The notes: generated by a model not told the origin, from the letters alone. Positions 8,637-16,849 are shown, numbered from the stretch's first letter. The stretch: DNA of 64,000 bases from Gp1-AA122 sp035631655 (GCA_035631655.1 DASQIH010000181.1:65141-129140); one strand, 5' to 3'. A program made the numbers and translations.

Positions 8637-8690
8637 AAACCTGTCCTTTCTGCCTGAACAGCAGGCATGTCGCGTCCGTCAGTCTGCGGG

Positions 8691-11600
8691 CTAGAACGTC
8701 AGTTTTAGCGATAGTTGAAGCGAGCGCGGTCCCCCCTCTTGGAAGAGAGGGTTCAGACCGCCCAGGCCCTGGTTCAGCATCGACTGCGATGTGAAAAAAC
8801 GCGGATCGGAGCCGATAAGGGCCGATGGATTTGTGAAGTTTGGGTGATTGAAGAGATTGAAGGCATCGGTTCGAAATTGAAGATGCAATCGATCCGTCAG
8901 AAAAAACTGACGTTGCAACGAGAGGTCCACCTGCGCCAAACCAAATCCGGAGATGTCATTTCGGCTCTCCGTTCCCTGTCTTCCCGGTGCCGGCTTCGCG
9001 AACGCCGCAGGGTTCAGTGACTTGCCTCCCGGCTCCGCTGCGCTTGCGATCCAGATTGGCTGCCCCACAATCCGGTCTGCCCGGGGAGCAGAGCCCTGCA
9101 CTGGCGCAGAAACTTTGCCATTGAACGGAAAACCCGTCCGCGCTACCACAACGATATCCGTAGACCAGTTACGCAAAATCATTCCGTAGCCTTTGTCCTT
9201 CGAAGGCGAGGGAAGCGCAATGGACACTGCGCCTGAAAAACTATGGCGCACGTCGAAGTCCGAAGAAGCGCGATCATTCGCGGCGGAAATCACCGCGCTG
9301 GAGACATACTCGACCGTGTCGTTTGAAGCGTTGTCGATGGAATGGGAATACGTGTAATTCAGCAGAGCTTGAACACCATGGGCCATCGGCTGCCGAAACT
9401 GTACTTGCAACGCGTTGTAACTCGAGCTTGCGCCGTTGGTCGTCAGAAAAAAGGTTCCCGTAAAATCGGCGTTGGGCGCACCAAGGCCTTCCGTACGCAG
9501 AAGCTGCCGTCCGGCCTGTCCGACATAAGTGAACGTAAGCGCCCGACTGCCGCTGAACGATTTCTCGATAGCCGCATTCCACTGATAGGACCGTGGGAGC
9601 GAGAGGCTGGGGGAAAATGCGTTCACGATTCCAGGAAAGGGCGGCTCTTCCGAGATGACTGGAAGCAGCGGCGTCGGGTCGCCGATTGGGATCGGCGCAC
9701 CAAACAAGATGTTCTGAACATTGTTCGGAAACCCTGAGGCAAGATTCGCTGCCGCGCCAACCCCGAGATCATAGAAGATACCCGCGCCAGCACGAACGAC
9801 GAGATCGCGTTTGTCCGTGGGTGTCCACGCAATCCCAAAGCGCGGCGCGAAATTTCGGTAGGTGGTATCCCACACAGACGTTCCGCTTGGCGCTAACGCA
9901 ATCGCTGCGGGATCAGCGACGTTCGTCCACGCCGCGATCGTTGTGTTGTTTCGCGACGATGGCGCCGGATTCACCTCCCAGCGAAGGCCGTAGGTAGCCG
10001 TCAACCGAGAGTTGATCTTCCACGTGTCTTGAGCGTAGAGCGACACCGCGCGACTGAGAAGTTTTGTAGGTCTCGTCGTTATCGGTATGAGCAAATCAGC
10101 GGCAGAGGAAGTTACGAGAGACGAAACACTGAAGGACAGATAGTCAAAAAGGTGGTCGTAGGGGATGGCGTCGAGATAGTTTGCTCGATAGTCCACGCCA
10201 AGCTTCAGCAGATGCGAGCCTTTGGAAAAGGCTAGATCATCCAGAACCTCCCGCTGCTGGTTCCGGTTTCGCGCCAGTGGCCCTGCAAGCAAAAATCCAC
10301 TGTCAAAGGTGCCGAAGATAACGTGGTTTGATGAATTCGAAAGATCTCCCAGTAGAATCGCCGGATCGTACGGGACGCTTCCCCCACCCGACGTCAAGCT
10401 GTACCGGCTTCCGGCGCTCTGCGAAGAATAGTTGAAGCGCAACACATTTGAGATCCCGGGGCCCAACGTCAGATTGAGGCCGGCGGTTGCGGTGCGGGTA
10501 TTCACTTCCGTCGCCTGCGGGTCGTTTATGCCTTGGCCGAGTGTGACAAACTCGGACGGCGCTTCGTTGTAGCGGCCGAAGATCGAGACCCGATCATTAA
10601 AATGATGATCGATGCGGACGCTTCCCGCATCGAGTGTTGCGCTGTCCGAGGCAGTGCCCGTGAAGACCGCCGTATTGCCATCGGCAGAGACAGCACCATT
10701 AGGGACAGGGAACGCATTGAGCAGCGACTGGACGCTCGTTGAACCGGTTGCTCGCGCCCCTTCCGAAGGAACTGTTTCGATCAACGTCTGTGGCAGACGT
10801 AGGCGTGCTCCTTCGTAGGATAAGAAGAAGAAAGTCGTGTTCTTGTGAATCGGCCCGCCCAACGTTCCGCCGAAATCACTGTGGCGCTCAGGCGCTCTCG
10901 ATTTTCCGGCGGCGTTCGCGAACCAATCGTTTGCGTCCAAAACGTCATTTCGAAAGTATTCAAACAATCCGCCGTGCCAGTCGTTGGTGCCTGACCGGGT
11001 CGTCAGAAGCACGTGGCCACCAGGCGTGTGCCCAAACTCCGGCGCAAACGAGGAGGTCTCGACGCGGAACTCTTGCAACGCGTCCACCGAAACAAGACTG
11101 CTCGTTCCTCCGATCGCACTGAAGGCCTGGGCATTGCCTGTTCCCGATGCTCCGACAACTGTGGATGAAGAGACGCCAAAGTTTGCCGACACCCCATCCA
11201 CCGTAAAGTCGTTCGAGCTGGTGCGTTGCCCGCTGATACTGAACTGTCCGGGCGACTGCGGCGCCGATGGAGAAATCACGACGCCGGGAGTCAGTTGCAA
11301 GAGCGTGTTGAAACTCTGTCCATTCAACGGCAGGTTTTCGACAAACTGCCGGTCGATGATCGTACTAACCGACGCATTTTCGGTGTTGACCAGAGGCGCT
11401 CCGCCTTGAATCGTGACGACCTCTGACACGGCTCCAAGCGGAAGGGCAAAGTTGATCGCCAAGGCATCTTGCACGTTTAACGTGATGTCGGGCTTGATGA
11501 TGGTCTTAAACCCGATCTTCGACACTTGGATGCGGTAGCCTCCCGGCAGAAGGTTCGGGACGACGTAGAGTCCTTCGGCATTCGACTTCGTCACGAACTG

Positions 11601-11765
11601 CACGCGCGTCGCGTCGTTCACCACTATCACTTCTGCACCTGCGATCGTGGCTCCAGTCGGGTCAGTAACAATCCCACTGATTGTTCCGGTGGGCGATTGC
11701 GCAGCGGATGAACTGGCAAAGAATAGGAATAGAAATAGACAACGATGAATGCTGCGCATTCGCAA
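8691..11765 (-). CDS. Oar-like TonB-dependent outer-membrane receptor
   Basis: 1024 aa with a signal peptide ending ASSSAAQ. Residues about 26-115 form a carboxypeptidase-regulatory-like (Cna-B) domain (GTISGIVTDPTGATIAGAEV). A plug domain follows (VNTENASVSTIIDRQFVENL), then a large beta-barrel with repeated YxxN/W strands (FFFLSYEGARLRL, TATYGLRWEVNP). It ends in LSLKLTF with the terminal Phe used for barrel insertion. It is flanked by isopeptidase and anti-sigma/sigma genes on the same strand, so the likely cargo is the lasso-type peptide or a related ligand. A hairpin and an operator-like palindrome lie in its 122-bp upstream gap. Confidence 0.9.
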   Translation of the reverse strand: MRMRSIHRCLFLFLFFASSSAAQSPTGTISGIVTDPTGATIAGAEVIVVNDATRVQFVTKSNAEGLYVVPNLLPGGYRIQVSKIGFKTIIKPDITLNVQDALAINFALPLGAVSEVVTIQGGAPLVNTENASVSTIIDRQFVENLPLNGQSFNTLLQLTPGVVISPSAPQSPGQFSISGQRTSSNDFTVDGVSANFGVSSSTVVGASGTGNAQAFSAIGGTSSLVSVDALQEFRVETSSFAPEFGHTPGGHVLLTTRSGTNDWHGGLFEYFRNDVLDANDWFANAAGKSRAPERHSDFGGTLGGPIHKNTTFFFLSYEGARLRLPQTLIETVPSEGARATGSTSVQSLLNAFPVPNGAVSADGNTAVFTGTASDSATLDAGSVRIDHHFNDRVSIFGRYNEAPSEFVTLGQGINDPQATEVNTRTATAGLNLTLGPGISNVLRFNYSSQSAGSRYSLTSGGGSVPYDPAILLGDLSNSSNHVIFGTFDSGFLLAGPLARNRNQQREVLDDLAFSKGSHLLKLGVDYRANYLDAIPYDHLFDYLSFSVSSLVTSSAADLLIPITTRPTKLLSRAVSLYAQDTWKINSRLTATYGLRWEVNPAPSSRNNTTIAAWTNVADPAAIALAPSGTSVWDTTYRNFAPRFGIAWTPTDKRDLVVRAGAGIFYDLGVGAAANLASGFPNNVQNILFGAPIPIGDPTPLLPVISEEPPFPGIVNAFSPSLSLPRSYQWNAAIEKSFSGSRALTFTYVGQAGRQLLRTEGLGAPNADFTGTFFLTTNGASSSYNALQVQFRQPMAHGVQALLNYTYSHSIDNASNDTVEYVSSAVISAANDRASSDFDVRHSFSGAVSIALPSPSKDKGYGMILRNWSTDIVVVARTGFPFNGKVSAPVQGSAPRADRIVGQPIWIASAAEPGGKSLNPAAFAKPAPGRQGTESRNDISGFGLAQVDLSLQRQFFLTDRLHLQFRTDAFNLFNHPNFTNPSALIGSDPRFFTSQSMLNQGLGGLNPLFQEGGPRSLQLSLKLTF

Positions 11766-11775
11766 AGAACCCCCG

Positions 11776-11800
11776 GTAGTGAGGGATCGGCCCTCACTAC
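11776..11800 (-). promoter_or_regulatory. Hairpin in the 5' leader of the TonB receptor gene
   Basis: A perfect 10-bp stem GTAGTGAGGG/CCCTCACTAC with a 5-nt loop. On the minus strand it ends immediately upstream of a G-rich Shine-Dalgarno and 10 bp before the start codon. It could attenuate transcription or modulate translation. No T-tract follows, so it is not a simple terminator. Confidence 0.5.
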
Positions 11801-11843
11801 AAGGTCTATGCGGAACGGACGTATTTTTGTCTCAAGGATTCTT

Positions 11844-11861
11844 TGTCTGGAAAAAAGGACA
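11844..11861 (-). promoter_or_regulatory. Operator-like palindrome upstream of the TonB receptor
   Basis: On the minus strand it reads TGTCCTTTTTTCCAGACA, matching the site at 14802 (TGTCCTGAATTCCAGACA) at 15 of 18 positions. It is centred about 87 bp upstream of the receptor start. Confidence 0.45.
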
Positions 11862-11887
11862 CATTACGAACAGCGCGACCAATCGCC

Positions 11888-13198
11888 TCAGGGATGGTTC
11901 GGGCTAATGCGAAGCGATGCGAACAGCAATTGCTTTCCGCTTGGATGCGCGCTTCCGCCGCGCGGCTCGACTGTGACAAAAACAGCGTCAATATCATCCA
12001 GCGTTTTCGGATCGTCGGCCTTCAATACCCAGCGTTTCTTGCTTGCATTGTCTTCGTAGAAGATTCCGAGACTGTGCGCCTGCAGCTTGTCGGGCCCCTT
12101 CCGCCCCCAGGCCTGAAACGACTTGGCATTTTGAAATCCCGGTTGTGCATCCAGATCGAACGCATAGAAAATCAGCGACTTTCCTTTGGTGTAGAAAACG
12201 CGGCCGTACGTCTTCTCTGTTCCTCGGCCGGAAACGTCATGAACGTCGGCCATGTACAGTTCCCGAGCCCCCATCAGTTCCCGGATGTCGCGATCGTGCT
12301 CCAGCAGCTCCTGACCTCTCGCCACTTCGGCATCCTTCTGATCGAGCGCCTGCTCTCGTGCGCGCACAAGCTGCGTCAGCTCGCTAACCTTAGTTCCAAG
12401 AAGCGCCGTCTGGCGCGCGTTCTCATCCCGTTGCGCGATAGCCGCATCAACCGTCCTTTGGAGCTCGGAGAGTTTCGCCCGGGCGGCTGCAAGTTCCGCG
12501 TCGTGACTCGCTGTCGGATCAGCCGTCGTCTGTCGTTCATCCCTGTGGTTCTGTCCGGGAACCCTCGGACTAACGACGGCCGTCTTTAAGGAATCTACGA
12601 TCCTGATCTGCTCGGAGAGCTGGTGTTTTAGGTCGTCAATAATTTTTGAACTATCCGCCAACTTCGCCTGCAATCGCGAGCGCTCGTAGCCCGCGTCGCT
12701 CACTTGGGCCTCGAGTGAACTCTCAGACTCTCTCAAAGGCAGCGTTGTCTTAAGAGCGGTGTCAGTGCCATGTTTTACTCCCGACCGATAGGCAGCAACA
12801 CCCAGAGCCACGGCAAGCAGAACCGCCGCAGCGAACGGCATCCAGATTTCACGCCAGCGGATCTGCGAGGGCCGATAGGAATGGCGCCCGCCCCTAGCGG
12901 CTTTGTATCCCTTCGAACCCTCCCGACCCTCCTCATCGAGCTGCTTGAAGAGTCTCGCTTCCGCTTGTTGCGCCGACCAAGTTCTGTCGTCGAAAGCGTC
13001 GTCCGAGTCGCCGGCGCGCAATTCTCCAAATGCTGAAGCACTCACGCCTGCCGCGGTCTCATATTCGCTTTTCAAGCGGTGGCAATCGGCACAGACCGCC
13101 AAGTGTGCGGCCAACTTCGCCTCCTCGTCGTCGCTTAGCTCGCCGGCCGTTGCGGCGGCGCAGAGTTCCCGGAACTCCTCATGCGGACCCATAATCAT
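11888..13198 (-). CDS. Membrane anti-sigma factor (zf-HC2 + coiled coil + RskA-like C-terminal domain)
   Basis: 436 aa. The N-terminal anti-sigma zinc finger is visible: H32-x3-C36-x2-C39 in AHLAVCADCH. A single membrane span lies at about 119-137 (WMPFAAAVLLAVALGVAAY). A long coiled coil follows (about 160-310, with repeated LKHQLSEQ, AAARAKLSELQR and VSELTQLVRA heptads). The C-terminal 110 residues resemble the RskA/anti-sigma-K periplasmic domain (SFQAWGRKGPDKLQ, AVFVTVEPRGGSAHPSG). It should hold the sigma factor encoded 40 bp upstream. The order sigma - anti-sigma - TonB receptor suggests a cell-surface signalling arrangement, although no FecR domain is present. Confidence 0.88.
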   Translation of the reverse strand: MIMGPHEEFRELCAAATAGELSDDEEAKLAAHLAVCADCHRLKSEYETAAGVSASAFGELRAGDSDDAFDDRTWSAQQAEARLFKQLDEEGREGSKGYKAARGGRHSYRPSQIRWREIWMPFAAAVLLAVALGVAAYRSGVKHGTDTALKTTLPLRESESSLEAQVSDAGYERSRLQAKLADSSKIIDDLKHQLSEQIRIVDSLKTAVVSPRVPGQNHRDERQTTADPTASHDAELAAARAKLSELQRTVDAAIAQRDENARQTALLGTKVSELTQLVRAREQALDQKDAEVARGQELLEHDRDIRELMGARELYMADVHDVSGRGTEKTYGRVFYTKGKSLIFYAFDLDAQPGFQNAKSFQAWGRKGPDKLQAHSLGIFYEDNASKKRWVLKADDPKTLDDIDAVFVTVEPRGGSAHPSGKQLLFASLRISPNHP

Positions 13199-13238
13199 AC
13201 GCCTCGACTTGCCGTGGAATTCTCACTGATGCACACAA

Positions 13239-13982
13239 TTAGCGCCAGTTCAATTTCTTCTTGGCCACATACTTCCGCACCTTTTCAAGTCCACGGTAGT
13301 GGTGATTTCTGATGTTGCGGTGGGACTGGTCGAGCTTCTCCGCAATCTCTGCGAACGTCAGCCCTTCGAAAAAATGCAGTCGCAGGGTTTCACGCTGGTC
13401 TTCACTTAACTCGTCTACAATCTCTTTCCATCCATTCCTGCCGAATAGCCCTTCTACCGTGCCGTCGTAGTGTGCTCCTTCGTGGTCACCGCTTTGGTTA
13501 CATTCGACCTGTTTGTCTGGGATTCCAGACAGATAAAAGCCGAGCGCCTTCAGTTCTCGTCGTCGCAGCAACGCCTGCGTGTAGGCGACCTGTACGAGCC
13601 ACGAGCGCGCCGATCCTTTTGTGTCGTCAAATAGCCCACTCTTCCTGTGGAGGTAGAGAAAAACTTCTTGCACCAAATCATCTGCCTCCGCCTTATTTCG
13701 AAGAATTCGCTCGCCAATATTTCGTACGAGCCGAGCATGTCTTCGAAACAGAAGTGCGAGGGACTCGCGGTCGCCCAGCCGCACTTTCCCGATAAGACAC
13801 TCATCGGAGACTTCGATTCGAGAAGCGGAATCCGACGATATCGCTGGTATACCGCTGGTCTTCGCCGTCCCGAATGGTATAGCCACATGGCGCGATGTGC
13901 TAAAAGAGCTCACAACGTCTTCGAACTCCCCGTTTTCCGAACGCGTTCCCGAAAAGCCTGATTTCGTTACCCGTAATGCCAT
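13239..13982 (-). CDS. ECF-type RNA polymerase sigma factor
   Basis: 247 aa. Region 2 is clear (ESLALLFRRHARLVRNIGER and ADDLVQEVFLYLHRK), as is region 4 (LSEDQRETLRLHFFEGLTFA, then EIAEKLDQSHRNIRNHHYRG). The first 70 residues are a non-conserved extension, so the real start could be a little downstream of the ATG at 13982. The gene is followed by its presumed anti-sigma partner and then the TonB receptor and isopeptidase, probably one regulon. The start region overlaps a 20-bp element (13971-13990) that is repeated upstream of the second mini-XRE gene. Confidence 0.92.
   Translation of the reverse strand: MALRVTKSGFSGTRSENGEFEDVVSSFSTSRHVAIPFGTAKTSGIPAISSDSASRIEVSDECLIGKVRLGDRESLALLFRRHARLVRNIGERILRNKAEADDLVQEVFLYLHRKSGLFDDTKGSARSWLVQVAYTQALLRRRELKALGFYLSGIPDKQVECNQSGDHEGAHYDGTVEGLFGRNGWKEIVDELSEDQRETLRLHFFEGLTFAEIAEKLDQSHRNIRNHHYRGLEKVRKYVAKKKLNWR
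13514..13531. promoter_or_regulatory. Operator-like palindrome inside the sigma factor gene
   Basis: TGTCTGGGATTCCAGACA: perfect 7-bp arms around a 4-nt centre, the best example of the motif also at 1653, 11844 and 14802. It is within coding sequence, so a regulatory role is less certain. Confidence 0.4.
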
Positions 13983-13990
13983 TCGGTGGT
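13971..13990 (+). repeat. 20-bp repeat upstream of first mini-XRE gene (copy 1)
   Basis: CCGTAATGCCATTCGGTGGT, 65 bp before the GTG at 14036. It matches copy 2 (14375-14394) at 18 of 20 positions and at almost the same distance from the start (67 bp). It also covers the start codon of the divergent sigma gene. Confidence 0.65.
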
Positions 13991-14035
13991 CATAAAAACG
14001 CCTGTACGCAACACTCGGCGGCGACGGTGTTCTAA

Positions 14036-14266
14036 GTGCCGAGTCTCCGAGAAAAGTTTGGCCAACGTCTGAAACGGATCAGATTGGCTAGAAAGATGAG
14101 CCAGGAGCAATTTGCTGAACTTCTGGGAATATCGGTCGATTTTTTGAGCCTCATAGAGCGAGGACTCAACGCGCCGTCATTTGAAAACCTAGACGCTTTC
14201 TCCGCGCAACTTGACATGCCAGTTTCTGCGCTATTTGATTTCGACAGCACCATACCTGATCGATGA
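14036..14266 (+). CDS. Small XRE-family repressor (copy 1)
   Basis: A 76-aa protein from a GTG start, almost only an HTH: KFGQRLKRIRLARKMSQEQF, then AELLGISVDFLSLIERGLNA and LDMPVSALFDFD. It is a close paralogue of the next gene (shared cores QEQFAE-LGISVDFLSLIERG-NAPSF). It is divergent from the sigma gene, whose start it could repress through the shared 20-bp element. The compact size fits a phage/ICE-type regulator or stand-alone DNA-binding protein. Confidence 0.88.
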   Translation: MPSLREKFGQRLKRIRLARKMSQEQFAELLGISVDFLSLIERGLNAPSFENLDAFSAQLDMPVSALFDFDSTIPDR

Positions 14267-14374
14267 CTCGTAAGTAGAACTCGGCCGATCCTCAAGTTCC
14301 CGTTCGGGCCTGAATAGTTGCACCCGACTGCCGGCGAATACCTGCAATGGTTCTGATTCTGTCTCAAAGTGAAT

Positions 14375-14394
14375 CCGTAATCCCGTTCGGTGGT
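14375..14394 (+). repeat. 20-bp repeat upstream of second mini-XRE gene (copy 2)
   Basis: CCGTAATCCCGTTCGGTGGT, 67 bp before the TTG start at 14442. It is the partner of the element at 13971 and a likely shared promoter/operator segment kept after the local duplication. Confidence 0.65.
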
Positions 14395-14441
14395 GCTCGT
14401 AAGGAGATTACGACAGACTTTTTTGAGGTGCAACGCAAGAA

Positions 14442-14687
14442 TTGCGTAACCTCAAAATACAATTCGGGCTCCGCCTCCGACAGGTCCGCGATGAATTGGA
14501 CCAAACTCAGGAGCAATTTGCCGAAACGTTGGGAATCTCAGTCGATTTTCTTAGTCTGATAGAACGTGGGCGAAATGCGCCATCGTTCAAAAAGCTTGAA
14601 CGAATGGCGCGCAGGCTCCAGAAGCCAGTGGCCTATTTGTTCACATTCGATCCGTCTTACAAGCCGAGAAGGCGGCGCCCCCATTGA
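14442..14687 (+). CDS. Small XRE-family repressor (copy 2)
   Basis: An 81-aa HTH protein reading from a TTG: IQFGLRLRQVRDELDQTQEQ, FAETLGISVDFLSLIERGRN, LQKPVAYLFTFD, with a basic C-terminal tail (PRRRRPH). It is a tandem duplicate of the 14036 gene together with its upstream element. The rare TTG start is chosen because the HTH alignment with copy 1 begins there and the 20-bp element keeps the same spacing. It sits upstream of the PAS/GAF sensor gene. Confidence 0.82.
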   Translation: MRNLKIQFGLRLRQVRDELDQTQEQFAETLGISVDFLSLIERGRNAPSFKKLERMARRLQKPVAYLFTFDPSYKPRRRRPH

Positions 14688-14801
14688 TCTTTCCGCCCTC
14701 GGCAGCCAAGTCTACCTGACCACGCGCCGACCACAGCTGTTTGGTTCCGAAGACCTGCTAGGAACGATCAAAACAAGTTACGCTCACTGGACTCATTAGA
14801 T

Positions 14802-14819
14802 TGTCCTGAATTCCAGACA
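14802..14819 (+). promoter_or_regulatory. Operator-like palindrome upstream of the PAS-GAF gene
   Basis: TGTCCTGAATTCCAGACA, centred about 48 bp before the ATG at 14858. It belongs to the TGTC...GACA motif family also at 1653, 11844 and 13514. Confidence 0.5.
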
Positions 14820-14857
14820 ACCCGATTCCGAAAGCGCGGAAGGGCGGTAGGCCTGAT

Positions 14858-16456
14858 ATGTTGACGGACAAGGAGTTGCGTTTGGGCATGAAACAATCCA
14901 TTAGTCCGCAATGTCTCCCAGCCTTTTATGGTCCTTTCCCTTCATGGCTCCGTTGGTGTTCTTCGATCACGTTGTTGACTTCCGTTTTGCTCTTGTGTGT
15001 GTCGTTATTCGCATACAGGTATAACTCTGTGCTCGCCGCGTCTCTCGTTCCCGCCCTTATAGTTGCCTTGGCGTTTGCCATCCTGTTGAACGTTTACTCA
15101 CTATGGTTTCTCAGAAAAGAGCACCAGGATGCAGATAAGGCGTTTCGCAACGTCGATCGTGAATTCTTCTCAGTCTTCCAGAATGTCCTCGATGGCGTTC
15201 TCATTGTCGACAATACTGGAGACTGCCTGGACGCGAATCCTGCTGCAACGGAGATCCTAAGATGCTCCCAACCCGACCTCGTCGGCCGAAATATCAAACA
15301 CTTTCTTCCTGATCCTTCTGCATTCGCAGTGGCCTGGAGTTCGTTTCTTAGAGCTAAGAACCAACGCGGCACCGCACGCCTTGTAGCGGGCGACGGGACA
15401 GAATTGGTCGTTGACTTCACCGCTGCTTCTAACTACCTCCCCGATCGGCATGTTCTAATCATTTGCGATGTTACCGAACGAACCAACGCCGAGACGTTGC
15501 TCAGAAAGAGCGAGGAACGCTTCCAGCACATGGCAAACAATATCCAAGAGATTTTCTGGATGATGGATGCCGGGACGCAGGAACTGCTCTATGTGAATCG
15601 AGCGTACACAACAATCACTGGCCACACTGGCGAGAGCCTTCGGACAAATCCATCCTCATACCGTGAATTGATTCACCCCGAAGATCGTGTGCGCGTCATC
15701 TCACGCTTAAACGAGACACTTAGTTTGGGCAAGTTCGATGAGGAGTTTCGCTTCACGCGGGCCGACGGCGCGGTTCGTTGGATCTGGGCCAAGGGCTTTC
15801 CGGTTCCAACCGACGGGGAGTCACGGTGGCTGGTCGGGACCGCTCAGGACATAACATCACGTAAACAAGCTGAAATGAAGATTGTCGAGCAACTCGACGC
15901 GGTGGAAGCCGCAAGGGCCGAAGCGGAAGCACTTCGCAAGGCGACATTGGCACTGAGTCAAAACTTGGCGATGGATTCTGTGCTCGACACTCTCTTAAAT
16001 TGCATCTCCGAACTTGTTCCATTCGATCGGGCCACCGTGCTGTTCGTGGAAGATGGGCCAGAACTAATGGTTGCCCGCGAATCTCCCCATACTATTTCCA
16101 AACGGATGGGACTGACACTGAAAGCCTCAGAAATCGTTTTTCTCCAACGGCTCCTGTTTGAAAAGCAAGCCATTCTACTAACCGACACCTCGAAACAAGA
16201 CGAGTGGCAAGACATTGTTCCACTCGAACGTCTCAAGTCATGGATGGCGGTACCTTTGATTGCCGGCGGCACCGTCCTCGGAATTCTCTCGCTTGGCGCG
16301 ACTTGTCCCTGCACCTTTACGGTGGAGCACCTTCGACTAGCAAAATCGCTCTCTCTTCCGGCCGCCGTTGCCATCCAAAATGCTCGAATTCACGAGCGCG
16401 CCGAAATCTATGCCGCCGAACTGCAAACGCGCCTTTCCGAGCTAGGCCGTGCATAG
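14858..16456 (+). CDS. Membrane PAS-PAS-GAF sensor protein without an output domain
   Basis: 532 aa. There are two N-terminal membrane spans (WCSSITLLTSVLLLCVSLFA and LVPALIVALAFAILLNVYSL). A first PAS domain follows (about 95-205, FSVFQNVLDGVLIVDNTGDC) and a second PAS/PAC (about 215-335, IFWMMDAGTQELLYVNRAYT to WLVGTAQDITSRKQAE). A short helix leads to a GAF domain (about 355-520, LAMDSVLDTLLNCISELVPF to LRLAKSLSLPAAVAIQNARI). It stops right after the GAF helix. No HisKA/HATPase, GGDEF or HD-GYP follows in any nearby frame. It may signal through a partner or be a truncated histidine kinase. The palindrome at 14802 suggests control by the local regulators. Confidence 0.8.
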   Translation: MLTDKELRLGMKQSISPQCLPAFYGPFPSWLRWCSSITLLTSVLLLCVSLFAYRYNSVLAASLVPALIVALAFAILLNVYSLWFLRKEHQDADKAFRNVDREFFSVFQNVLDGVLIVDNTGDCLDANPAATEILRCSQPDLVGRNIKHFLPDPSAFAVAWSSFLRAKNQRGTARLVAGDGTELVVDFTAASNYLPDRHVLIICDVTERTNAETLLRKSEERFQHMANNIQEIFWMMDAGTQELLYVNRAYTTITGHTGESLRTNPSSYRELIHPEDRVRVISRLNETLSLGKFDEEFRFTRADGAVRWIWAKGFPVPTDGESRWLVGTAQDITSRKQAEMKIVEQLDAVEAARAEAEALRKATLALSQNLAMDSVLDTLLNCISELVPFDRATVLFVEDGPELMVARESPHTISKRMGLTLKASEIVFLQRLLFEKQAILLTDTSKQDEWQDIVPLERLKSWMAVPLIAGGTVLGILSLGATCPCTFTVEHLRLAKSLSLPAAVAIQNARIHERAEIYAAELQTRLSELGRA

Positions 16457-16558
16457 AAAAGGCCCAGACAAACTGCGCGGCCCAGTCTGGCCACTCAAAA
16501 CCCGGACAGAATTACCGCACTGTCTGAATTCTCCCATTTTGAATACAATTTACGCGGA

Positions 16559-16768
16559 ATGACGAAAACCCGCAAACCTAATATCCACGCTTCCAAACTG
16601 GCCCGCCACCGCTGGTCTAAGGTGCCAAAGGCCCAGAGAGCTTCCCACGTACCCCGTTCTGGCGGTCGACCAAGAATTTATCCCCAATGTAGCCTGTACC
16701 GAGCCCATCGCTTCGCGCCAAAAACGGGCCGATGCCCGTGCGGCTACGTTCGAAAACCAATTCCTTAA
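16559..16768 (+). CDS. Small basic protein of unknown function
   Basis: 69 aa, strongly basic (KARHRW, SKVPKAQRASHVPRSGGRPR) with a C-terminal pair of cysteines in CPCGYV and one in YPQCSLY, possibly a small zinc-binding or nucleic-acid-binding protein. The ATG at 16559 directly follows a region with TGTCTGAATTC half-sites. It lies between the PAS sensor and the defence operon. I do not recognise the family; coding status rests on composition and placement only. Confidence 0.5.
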   Translation: MTKTRKPNIHASKLARHRWSKVPKAQRASHVPRSGGRPRIYPQCSLYRAHRFAPKTGRCPCGYVRKPIP

Positions 16769-16822
16769 CACTGAACGACAAACTGAACGAAAAAGAAACC
16801 TCTCATTCCTCATTCTTATATC

Positions 16823-16849
16823 TTGACAAATCGTGCGCACGATTATACA
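16823..16849 (+). promoter_or_regulatory. Promoter with perfect palindromic operator before the defence operon
   Basis: TTGACA (16823-16828) is followed by a perfect 16-bp palindrome AATCGTGCGCACGATT (16829-16844) and a -10-like TATACA overlapping its end. The palindrome occupies the -35/-10 spacer, the classic position for steric repression. It lies 59 bp upstream of the GHKL ATPase start. The spacing to TATACA is short (15 bp); a 16-17 bp spaced ATACAA/TACAAG is also possible. Confidence 0.65.
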
